This document shows positions 13,339 through 18,918 of a stretch of DNA of 18,918 bases, piece by piece. The DNA is from Candidatus Woesearchaeota archaeon (GTDB taxonomy: Archaea > Nanobdellota > Nanobdellia > Woesearchaeales > JABIAG01): contig JAHWHN010000001.1 in the NCBI GenBank assembly GCA_019323235.1, forward strand, positions 1-18,918. The letters are read 5' to 3'. The notes under the pieces are model-generated. The model was not told the origin of the DNA, did no database searches, and saw only the letters and a list, made by a program, of their open reading frames with translations. Position numbers and translations under genes: made by a program. Positions within the stretch are counted from its first letter, which is position 1. Each line of letters begins with the position of its first letter.

Positions 13339-14513
13339 TTTAAATCCTTTGTTAATTTTTCTTTTTCTGCTTTAATTCTTTTGGCTCTTCTTTTTTCACA
13401 TTTTTTTCTAAACTTAATTTTATCTATTTCCATAATTTTTCTGTTTAAATAATTTCTAAATTTCTTTAATCTATTTTTTTCCCAATAGTTTTCATCAACA
13501 TAAGACCACCAAGTTGGATTATTTTTATTTCCAGGGCCAGTATATAATATACTTGTATCAATTTCCGGATAAATATTACTTAATAAACCTCTCATATGAG
13601 GAATATATGAAGAAAAACTTGAACTAAAAGAACCAAAGAATCTTTTTGCAGGAACCCCGCATAACATATCTATTACAATACTTTCTTTAGATTCTGTCCT
13701 ATAAATTTTACCAGTACTAGGATGGTTTTTAAAACACAATGAATCTTTTCCTTTTTGTGACCAACATACAACCCTATGCCCTTTATCTTCAAAAAGACTG
13801 ATTAATTCTTCATTATAAACATCACTTAATATAAGTATAGGAATGTTTTTTTCAATGGATTTTGTGACTTTATTAACAATATCTTCTGCAGATATATTTT
13901 TAGATTTATACTGAAAATCATTTTTTCTTACATGTAAAGCTACATATTTAACTAATTCTAAATTATTTTCTTCTAGTCTTTTACAAGCCTCATCTATTAA
14001 GGAATTCTTTATTCTTAATGAAGATTTAATTAATGAAAAAAAACGACCAGGGCGAGGAAAGCCTAACGGGAAATAACTAAACATTCTTGTTCTCATAGGA
14101 AAATGCCAGTGGTCATAATTTTTGTACTTTTTCAATAATTTCACATTAACTTTACCCTGACTATTAGTCACAATTTCATCTGAGAAATCTTTCACAGCTC
14201 CTTCTTTTGGCTTTATGTAAACAGGAACGAATGATTTAAATGATGCTTCATCATAAAAATCAAACAGATGTGCCTTTTCATTTAATAAATACCATCTTCT
14301 AGGTTCTGGTAGGACTAATGCTCTGTTAAAAATTTTGGCAATACATAACATTGTCTCGACTCCCATTCTAACATTATTCCATCCTCCACGGTCCCAATCA
14401 AAGCTTATTGTCTTAAGAGGTTCCTTTTTTAGATTAAAGAAAGGAGTTTTGCCAGGGCATACTTTTTCTCCTATAACATCATACAAACTTTCTTTACATT
14501 TTGTTTTCAACAT
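13335..14513 (-). CDS. O-fucosyltransferase-like glycosyltransferase (GT-B)
   Basis: A 392-aa protein resembling the O-fucosyltransferase (POFUT/GT65-GT68-like) superfamily. Early on, KTISFDWDRGGWNNVRMGVETMLCIAKIFNRALVLPEPR (34-72, read with GWNNVR at 44-49) is the G-x-N-N-x-R loop plus the helix and the L-V-L-P strand of these enzymes. The donor-phosphate motif is KYVALHVRKNDFQYK (189-203), H-x-R-x-x-D. Later ILILSDVYNEELISLFEDKG and KRFFGSFSSSFSSYIPHMRG match the nucleotide-sugar helix with the S-x-F-S. The C-terminus is strongly basic. The start is supported by GGTGA six bases upstream, and a TATA-like ATATTTAAAG at 14553-14562. In eukaryotes such enzymes put fucose on protein Ser/Thr; here donor and acceptor are unknown. 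A stop-start ATGA overlap couples it to the sulfotransferase. Confidence 0.8.
   Translation of the reverse strand: MLKTKCKESLYDVIGEKVCPGKTPFFNLKKEPLKTISFDWDRGGWNNVRMGVETMLCIAKIFNRALVLPEPRRWYLLNEKAHLFDFYDEASFKSFVPVYIKPKEGAVKDFSDEIVTNSQGKVNVKLLKKYKNYDHWHFPMRTRMFSYFPLGFPRPGRFFSLIKSSLRIKNSLIDEACKRLEENNLELVKYVALHVRKNDFQYKSKNISAEDIVNKVTKSIEKNIPILILSDVYNEELISLFEDKGHRVVCWSQKGKDSLCFKNHPSTGKIYRTESKESIVIDMLCGVPAKRFFGSFSSSFSSYIPHMRGLLSNIYPEIDTSILYTGPGNKNNPTWWSYVDENYWEKNRLKKFRNYLNRKIMEIDKIKFRKKCEKRRAKRIKAEKEKLTKDLK
13344..13350 (-). promoter_or_regulatory. Shine-Dalgarno (AAAGGAT) inside the 3' end of the upstream gene
   Basis: AAAGGAT sits five bases before ATG 13336-13338 and encodes part of the terminal KDLK of the preceding protein; the same arrangement recurs at 11554-11561. 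Confidence 0.5.
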
Positions 14514-14519
14514 TCTACT

Positions 14520-14524
14520 TCACC
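14520..14524 (-). promoter_or_regulatory. Shine-Dalgarno (GGTGA) for the O-fucosyltransferase-like gene
   Basis: GGTGA on the minus strand, six bases before ATG 14511-14513, matches the archaeal anti-SD complement and supports this start. Confidence 0.6.
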
Positions 14525-14552
14525 ATGAGATTATTGCAGATTTAATTTTTGT

Positions 14553-14562
14553 CTTTAAATAT
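14553..14562 (-). promoter_or_regulatory. Candidate TATA box (ATATTTAAAG) inside the minus-strand block
   Basis: This box in the 64-nt gap 14514-14577 would give a start near 14532 and a leader of about 19 nt carrying GGTGA. It suggests the five downstream genes can be transcribed independently of the DUF1796-GT8 gene, but AT-rich gaps often give such matches. Confidence 0.4.
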
Positions 14563-14577
14563 CTTCTTGATAAATTA

Positions 14578-16230
14578 CTATTTCTTTATATTTTTTAATT
14601 TATTGTAGATTTTAGGGTATTTTCTTTTTAAAAAAATTCCAATTAATCCTATATGTTTATTCAATAAAAGTAAACTTTCATTTAATATATATTTTGGATA
14701 ATTAATTATTTTTCTTTTTTTTAGATATTTGTCATATCTCTTTATTTTATCTTCGCTCCATATTGACTTTGGATTTTTTATATTATTTAAATCAATTAGT
14801 TCTGCTTTTTTTAAGTTGTTTTTCCATTCTTTGTAGAAAGGACTATTTTTATTCCAGGGTTTTATTCCTGTAAAGTGTAGTATTATAGCATCTATTTTGT
14901 TGGGTTTAATATTAAAATGATTTTTCATTTGGCTAATTAGACAATTATAAACAGAAGATAAGAATTTTACTTTTTCATAAAAGAAAAGATTAAGTGTTGG
15001 TTGATCTGCAAATTTATGGACTGATTTATATTTATTAAATATTTCTAATAGTTTGGAAAAGGTATTTTTAGAGATCATTTTTGAATCAAATACCATAACT
15101 CCTGAATTAAATGATTTAGAATTAAGATCATATTTTTTATTTAATTGATGATAGATTTTATTTTGTTTTTTAACGAAATGTTTTTTTAATTTTAGCCCTT
15201 CACTACAAGCTCCAAAATACTCAATTTTAGTAAGATTATCTAAAGAAGCTCTCACAATTATATCAGCATCTAAAAATATAATCTTATTCCATTTTTTTAA
15301 ATCTTCTGAAAAAATATTAAACTTAACTAAACGAGTTGGGGGACATTTATATTCCCCAATTAATTTATTATCAATCATATCACATTTTTTAATAAATATT
15401 CCTTTATCTTTAAACCATTTTAATTTTTTTTCAGGTATATCTTGAGCCAGAAGCATATAATCTCCTTTCCACCCTGAATTAAAGTAAACACTTGAAAACA
15501 GTTGCTTTGCTTGGTCAATGAATTTTTCATTTGCAAGCGTAACTACAAGGTTTTTTTTAAGACCATATATTTTATTTAGTTCTTTGAATATTAGGTCAAA
15601 TTTATCTTTAAAAGATCTTCCATCATAATTACGGGCTAGTCGCCATTCTTGATTATCAAAACATTCAATAAGTATAAATTTTCCTTCTTGGATAATCTTA
15701 AAATCTTTTTTCTTTGTATTTATATTCTGGTGAAAAATCACATATTTAATATTTGTTTTTTTATATTTTTTAGTTATATAATCTGAGAATTCTTGAAATA
15801 CTTTCATTAATTCTTTTATATTATTATTCGGACTATTTCTATAATTATAATAGAATATAATATCATCTTTAGACTTTAATTGATCTCTAAATCTTTCAAT
15901 TTTCCTCTTAAAAGAATCGATGTCTTTTTTTTCATTTAGTACATCATGATGAGTGAATTCAAAATCACTATTAACAGTTTCATTAAATATATTTAAAGAT
16001 TTTTTGTAATAATTGTTTTTAACTGCATTTTTTTTATCTTCTTCCAACCATGTTATGTATAGATATTTTTTAGATAAAAGATGTTTAAAATCATCTTTGA
16101 CAATCTCAAGATTATAGCAAATATTAGTTCTTCCCCATCCAAAAGGATAAGATTCTTCTTTTAGACTATATTTTTCTAAAAGAAGGTCTATTAAACAATT
16201 TTCGCCAAGAGATATGTGATGTTTTCTCAT
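14578..16230 (-). CDS. DUF1796-like domain fused to a GT8 glycosyltransferase
   Basis: The 550-aa protein joins two modules. Residues 4-220 resemble DUF1796, annotated elsewhere as a putative papain-like cysteine peptidase: HISLGENCLIDLLLEKY with C12, then ESYPFGW (26-32, PFDW in most members), DFKHLL, FTHHD (92-96) and RKIERFRDQLKSKDDIIFYYNY (109-130, given as endpoints). Residues 225-550 are GT8: KKNLVVTLANEKF, FLDADIIVRASLD (319-331, DAD 321-323), SFNSGVMVF (373-381), DQPTLNLFF and ILHFTGIKPW. The junction aligns K225 with residue 2 of the stand-alone paralogue at 11545-12507, so a whole GT8 gene was joined downstream of DUF1796. The gene is leaderless from a TATA box 30 nt upstream. DUF1796 proteins occur in polysaccharide loci; what this domain does is not known. 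Confidence 0.8.
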   Translation of the reverse strand: MRKHHISLGENCLIDLLLEKYSLKEESYPFGWGRTNICYNLEIVKDDFKHLLSKKYLYITWLEEDKKNAVKNNYYKKSLNIFNETVNSDFEFTHHDVLNEKKDIDSFKRKIERFRDQLKSKDDIIFYYNYRNSPNNNIKELMKVFQEFSDYITKKYKKTNIKYVIFHQNINTKKKDFKIIQEGKFILIECFDNQEWRLARNYDGRSFKDKFDLIFKELNKIYGLKKNLVVTLANEKFIDQAKQLFSSVYFNSGWKGDYMLLAQDIPEKKLKWFKDKGIFIKKCDMIDNKLIGEYKCPPTRLVKFNIFSEDLKKWNKIIFLDADIIVRASLDNLTKIEYFGACSEGLKLKKHFVKKQNKIYHQLNKKYDLNSKSFNSGVMVFDSKMISKNTFSKLLEIFNKYKSVHKFADQPTLNLFFYEKVKFLSSVYNCLISQMKNHFNIKPNKIDAIILHFTGIKPWNKNSPFYKEWKNNLKKAELIDLNNIKNPKSIWSEDKIKRYDKYLKKRKIINYPKYILNESLLLLNKHIGLIGIFLKRKYPKIYNKLKNIKK

Positions 16231-16251
16231 AGAATAGAATAAATGACGTTC

Positions 16252-16260
16252 TTAAATAAA
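16252..16260 (-). promoter_or_regulatory. TATA box (TTTATTTAA) for the DUF1796-GT8 gene, leaderless
   Basis: The first T of TTTATTTAA is 30 nt before ATG 16230, the same spacing as at 5430 and 6351, predicting transcription from the start codon. It makes this the promoter of the minus-strand block. The box is half of an inverted repeat. Confidence 0.55.
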
Positions 16261-16275
16261 GCTTTTGCTTTATTT
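16254..16275. repeat. Perfect 9-bp inverted repeat with TTTT loop
   Basis: AAATAAAGC (16254-16262), TTTT, GCTTTATTT (16267-16275). It lies in the 62-nt gap between the MBOAT stop and the next start and overlaps the TATA box. It could be a dyad operator, an RNA hairpin at the end of the MBOAT message, or both; no T-run follows it on the minus strand. Confidence 0.7.
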
Positions 16276-16292
16276 CCTAACTTGAAACAACT

Positions 16293-17678
16293 TTAGAATT
16301 GAAAATATATGAATGCAGGATTCTCTGCTGAATAAAAATGTACAAATAATACAAATAGGAATATATAAAATAATGATAATATATAAAAATTGTACTTAGT
16401 AATAAAAAGTTCGTCATTCTTAATATATCTTATAATGTCATAAAAGATTATGATTACTATAAGAAATAATATACTTATGTTTTGTACTGAAATAAAATAA
16501 TTCAGAGAAAATTTTGATACCATTAAAATGAAATGGTTAATACTCTCTGAACGAAACAAAGTAAATGTAATAATAATTAATGGCATGAATATTAATATTC
16601 TTGGTAGAATCATCCATCTTCTTAAATTAAAGATTGAGAAGTATTTATGAAACAATCTATAAACCATAGTTATTAAGCCCCAAGAAATACCCCATAAAAC
16701 AAAATTCCATGCAGCACCGTGCCATAAACCCATAAGACCCATAGTAATTAAAATAGTACTTGCACCAAGCAACTTTCCTCTATTTCCTCCGAGAGGAATA
16801 TATATATAATCTTTTACCCAAGATGAAAGTGTAATGTGCCATCTTCTCCAAAATTCTGAAGGAGTTTGACTTAAATAAGGAATATCGAAATTTTTAGAAA
16901 GTTTTATACCAAAACATAGTCCTAAACCTCTTGCAATATTAGAGTAACCTGCAAAATCACAATATATTTGAAAACAAAATGCTATTGCAGCCAATAATGC
17001 AGTATTTGAGGGATTTGCAAATGAATCATTAACAAAACGAGCAAGATTATCAGCAATTATTATTTTTTGAAATAAACCCCAGATTATGAAATAAAAAGCA
17101 CTTTTAAAATTAATATCTTTAAAATATTTCTTTTCTTTAAGTATTGGGATAAGCCTTTTAGCCCTCTCGATAGGACCTGCAATTAATTGTGGGAAAAATG
17201 TAACAAATAATGCAAAATCAATAATGTTTTTTGTGGGCTTTATTTTTTTTCTGTAAATATCAATAGTATAACTTAGTGTTTGGAATGTATAAAAAGAAAT
17301 CCCGACTGGGAGAATTATCTGAAGTGTACTTATATTAGCTTGAAAACCTAAGGAGTTTAATAAAAAAATGAAATTTTCTATGAAAAAATTAAAGTATTTG
17401 AAAAAACCTAATAGTGAGAGATTAGTTATAATACTTATTGTAAGATAAAATCTTCTCTTTTTATTATTTTCTTCACTATATATTTTTAAACCACATATAT
17501 AATCAGTTAATGTCGATATTAAAATTAAAGATAATAATTTTAGGTTCCAGCTACTATAAAAAATATAACTTCCTAGTAAAAGTGTTGCATTTCTATATTT
17601 TTGAGGCAATATCCAATAGATTAAGAATATTAAAAAGAAAAATATCCAAAATTCAAAACTATGAAAAAGATAAATCAT
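16293..17678 (-). CDS. MBOAT family membrane O-acyltransferase (AlgI/PatA/DltB-like)
   Basis: A 461-aa polytopic membrane protein, close to the usual length for AlgI-type MBOAT acyltransferases, which carry acyl (typically acetyl) groups across the membrane to modify exported glycans. Many hydrophobic helices run from residue 5 onward. Family landmarks in order: GFFKYFNFF (91-99), PVGISFYTFQTLSYTID (124-140), FFPQLIAGPIERA (161-173), IYCDFAGYSNIARGLG (238-253), FWRRWHITLSSWVKDYIYIP (276-295) and GLMGLWHGAAWNF (314-326). H320 is the invariant MBOAT histidine; H281 is also conserved. The start overlaps the stop of the SGNH gene as ATGA, with a strong GAGGAGGGA nine bases upstream. MBOAT plus SGNH is the standard pairing for surface-glycan O-acetylation. 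The exact acyl group and target are inferred. Confidence 0.95.
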   Translation of the reverse strand: MIYLFHSFEFWIFFFLIFLIYWILPQKYRNATLLLGSYIFYSSWNLKLLSLILISTLTDYICGLKIYSEENNKKRRFYLTISIITNLSLLGFFKYFNFFIENFIFLLNSLGFQANISTLQIILPVGISFYTFQTLSYTIDIYRKKIKPTKNIIDFALFVTFFPQLIAGPIERAKRLIPILKEKKYFKDINFKSAFYFIIWGLFQKIIIADNLARFVNDSFANPSNTALLAAIAFCFQIYCDFAGYSNIARGLGLCFGIKLSKNFDIPYLSQTPSEFWRRWHITLSSWVKDYIYIPLGGNRGKLLGASTILITMGLMGLWHGAAWNFVLWGISWGLITMVYRLFHKYFSIFNLRRWMILPRILIFMPLIIITFTLFRSESINHFILMVSKFSLNYFISVQNISILFLIVIIIFYDIIRYIKNDELFITKYNFYILSLFYIFLFVLFVHFYSAENPAFIYFQF

Positions 17679-18070
17679 TCTAAAAGTCCCTCCTCTTCAA
17701 GTGTTTTAAAGATATTCTCTACAACTAACTCTTCTCCTTTGCCTCCAAAATGTCCTGTAAAATAAAATTCAAAATCATTCATTAAACCAAAGTACCCCAC
17801 ATTTTTTATTTCATTTAGAAAATTATCTTTATTTTCAACATATATAACTTCTGGATAATCACGTAAAACAGATTTTATAGATCTTAAATCACATAAAGGG
17901 GCTTGTACGAAAATTAGGGTAATATTATTTTTTCTAGAAATATTTGCTACATTTTTAATTAAATTTGATCTTCTGGTGTTATATGTTTGAAGAGTTTGAT
18001 TATATCCTTTTGCAAACTCAATCTCTGCGGCAGCTATATCTCCTTTTTCGGAATGCATAATACCAAGCAA
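17675..18070 (-). CDS. SGNH-hydrolase-like protein, C-terminal half (separated by frameshift)
   Basis: This frame encodes the end of an SGNH/AlgX-like protein: YNTRRSNLIKNVANISRKNNITLIFVQAP, a helix then the gi-l-i-v-q-y-P strand, VIYVENKDNF (D-N strand), and MNDFEFYFTGHFGGKGEELVVENIF, where the H of TGHFGGKG is the likely block-V histidine. It has no start of its own worth trusting: TTG 18068-18070 lies inside a sequence (NLLLGIMHSEKGD...) that continues open upstream to the T-run at 18165-18174. Deleting one base there joins it in frame to the upstream half, giving EKTFRFFLGKSLRIENYD across the join. Its partner is the MBOAT protein, whose start overlaps this stop. If the frameshift is a sequencing error, the true gene is one uninterrupted ORF from beyond 18918 to 17675. 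Confidence 0.75.
   Translation of the reverse strand: MLGIMHSEKGDIAAAEIEFAKGYNQTLQTYNTRRSNLIKNVANISRKNNITLIFVQAPLCDLRSIKSVLRDYPEVIYVENKDNFLNEIKNVGYFGLMNDFEFYFTGHFGGKGEELVVENIFKTLEEEGLLE
17688..17696 (-). promoter_or_regulatory. Strong Shine-Dalgarno (GAGGAGGGA) for the MBOAT gene
   Basis: Located nine bases before ATG 17676-17678 within the last codons (EEEGLLE) of the SGNH gene; supports translational coupling of the acetylation pair. Confidence 0.7.
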
Positions 18071-18134
18071 AAGATTATCAATCCCAGAAGAAGGATATTT
18101 TTCATTAATAATTTTTGAGATAGAAATTAAAAAA

Positions 18135-18918
18135 TCATAGTTTTCGATTCTTAAAGATTTTCCTAAAAAAAAAACGAAATGTTTTTTCGTCTACTTCTTC
18201 ATTTATAAATCTAGCATTTATGTCTTTTGATAATTGATATTGTTTAGTTTTATTTTTTAAAGTTGGATGATCGTCGTATAATCTTAGTAAATTCCAACGG
18301 CATTCTTTAGAATTTGTTTCATTTATACATTTTTTAAATATACTTTCAGCCGTAAAAGAATTATTAATTTTAAGATGACAAGTTCCGGCATTATTTAAAA
18401 TATCGCCATTTGTTTTGCTTAATTTACTGTTATTCTCAATCCAATCATATAAACTAACACATCCTTGATAATCTTTTCTATTTTTATAAATGTTAAATAT
18501 TTTTGTAATTTCTGAGTAATCTAGTTTTGAATGGTTTTTTAATTCTAAGATTAGTTTGTCGGATTCCGAATAATTTTTTTCAGATTCATATAATTTTATT
18601 TTTTGTATAATATTTTCAATAGAACCATTTTTTATCACTTCATGATTTTTATTATGAAGATAATTCTTTAAAAAAAAGTTATTTGAAATATCACTTATAC
18701 TTATTTTTATTTGTAAATAGTAATATCTTAATATTTTTAAGGTTCTAAATTCATAATATTGGGATATATTTCTAGGAGTATTTATCAAAAAATCAGAGTC
18801 TTCTTTCCTTGAGTTATTTTCTTTTGGAAAATTTATATCCCCATGTATCATCATTAATATTATTTCTGGTTTATATTCTTCAATATAACTATTAGCATTG
18901 CCCAACCCTTTCTTAACA
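18135..18918 (-). CDS. SGNH-hydrolase-like/TPR protein, N-terminal half (5' end outside window, frameshifted 3' end)
   Basis: The frame is open through the right edge (VKKGLGNANSY... before the TTG at 18905), so the true start is outside. GLGNANSYIEEYKPEIILMMIHGDIN matches the G-x-x-x-S helix, the k-P-d-i-V-i-x-m strand and the G-x-N/D block of SGNH hydrolases, with GDIN where GIND or GxN is usual. After a linker, roughly 130 residues of paired helices (for example YQGCVSLYDWIENNSK, LNNAGTCHLKINNSFTAESIFKKC) look like tetratricopeptide repeats inserted between SGNH blocks. The listed end FRKIFKNRKL then TGA lies past a 10-T run and is out of frame with the remainder. The family serves as a partner of MBOAT acyltransferases in O-acetylating exported glycans. 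The catalytic Ser block would be upstream of the window. Confidence 0.75.
   Translation of the reverse strand, partial: VKKGLGNANSYIEEYKPEIILMMIHGDINFPKENNSRKEDSDFLINTPRNISQYYEFRTLKILRYYYLQIKISISDISNNFFLKNYLHNKNHEVIKNGSIENIIQKIKLYESEKNYSESDKLILELKNHSKLDYSEITKIFNIYKNRKDYQGCVSLYDWIENNSKLSKTNGDILNNAGTCHLKINNSFTAESIFKKCINETNSKECRWNLLRLYDDHPTLKNKTKQYQLSKDINARFINEEVDEKTFRFFFRKIFKNRKL
18165..18174 (-). other. 10-nt homopolymer with probable one-base frameshift
   Basis: Ten A on the plus strand (T on the coding strand). As read, CGT TTT TTT TTT AGG leads to a stop at 18135. With nine T, CGT TTT TTT TTA GGA continues into the downstream SGNH sequence. The shift is therefore +1 in this run: a sequencing or assembly slip, a real mutation, or a slippage-controlled site. 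Confidence 0.8.

Noticed and set aside
14335..14598. 87-aa plus-strand ORF
   Set aside because: Antisense to the strongly supported GWNNVR region of the O-fucosyltransferase-like gene; no start signal.
14578..15555. Reading the DUF1796 domain as an active papain-like peptidase
   Set aside because: Only Cys12 stands out; a His/Asp partner cannot be assigned, and the PFDW motif reads PFGW here, so peptidase activity is not claimed.
16254..16275. Hairpin as a bacterial-type intrinsic terminator of the MBOAT gene
   Set aside because: The stem is AT-rich and no T-run follows on the minus strand; the TATA spacing explains one arm better.
1..18918. CRISPR array, tRNA/rRNA genes, insertion sequences
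   Set aside because: No evenly spaced direct repeats, no cloverleaf-like or rRNA-like stretch and no transposase motif noticed on either strand. Poly-A/T runs are compositional.

Overview
This is an AT-rich window packed with surface-glycan genes, most likely from an archaeon. The archaeal call rests on promoter architecture. Several genes have a TTTATAAA-like TATA box whose first base lies 29-31 nt before the start codon, which places the expected transcription start (about 25-27 nt past the box) on the ATG itself, i.e. leaderless mRNAs (genes starting at 1377-, 5460+, 6380+ and 16230-). Other genes have Shine-Dalgarno sequences such as GGTGA or GGAGG. The mix of leaderless and SD-led genes, AGA/ATA-rich codon use and short gaps would fit a DPANN-type genome (Woesearchaeota/Pacearchaeota-like), but no phylogenetic marker gene is present, so the lineage is an inference.

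Layout. 1-1377 (-): a TatA-like/sulfotransferase chimera followed by a putative glycosyltransferase cut by the left edge. 1527-3289 (+): a GT-A glycosyltransferase and a beta-propeller protein resembling glycoside-hydrolase families. 3298-5329 (-): two GT-A glycosyltransferases, the upstream one with a TTG start. 5460-9795 (+): a fucosyltransferase-like GT, a 603-aa double glycosyltransferase whose first half is a GT6 (ABO-type) enzyme, and a GT2-methyltransferase fusion. 9813-16230 (-): a tight block of seven genes: DUF1796-GT8 fusion, O-fucosyltransferase-like protein, sulfotransferase, GT8, plant-type hydroxyproline/serine glycosyltransferase-like protein and a second sulfotransferase (listed in transcription order; that is six downstream or co-directional genes plus the promoter-proximal fusion counted once). 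16293-18918 (-): an O-acetylation pair, an SGNH/TPR protein broken by one base in a 10-nt homopolymer and an MBOAT acyltransferase overlapping it by ATGA; the SGNH gene runs off the right edge.

Correction on the count: the 9813-16230 block contains six genes (14578-16230, 13335-14513, 12523-13338, 11545-12507, 10588-11544, 9813-10580).

How it fits together. The window has about ten sugar-transfer domains, two P-loop sulfotransferases plus one apparently dead one, a methyltransferase-like domain and an O-acetyltransferase module, but no initiating phosphoglycosyltransferase, oligosaccharyltransferase, flippase or polymerase. It therefore looks like the assembly and decoration part of a larger locus making a branched, sulfated and acetylated surface glycan (polysaccharide or glycoprotein). 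The most unusual content is the set of families better known from eukaryotes (GT6, hydroxyproline-arabinosyltransferase-like, O-fucosyltransferase-like) and several domain fusions: TatA-sulfotransferase, GT6-GT, GT2-methyltransferase and DUF1796-GT8.
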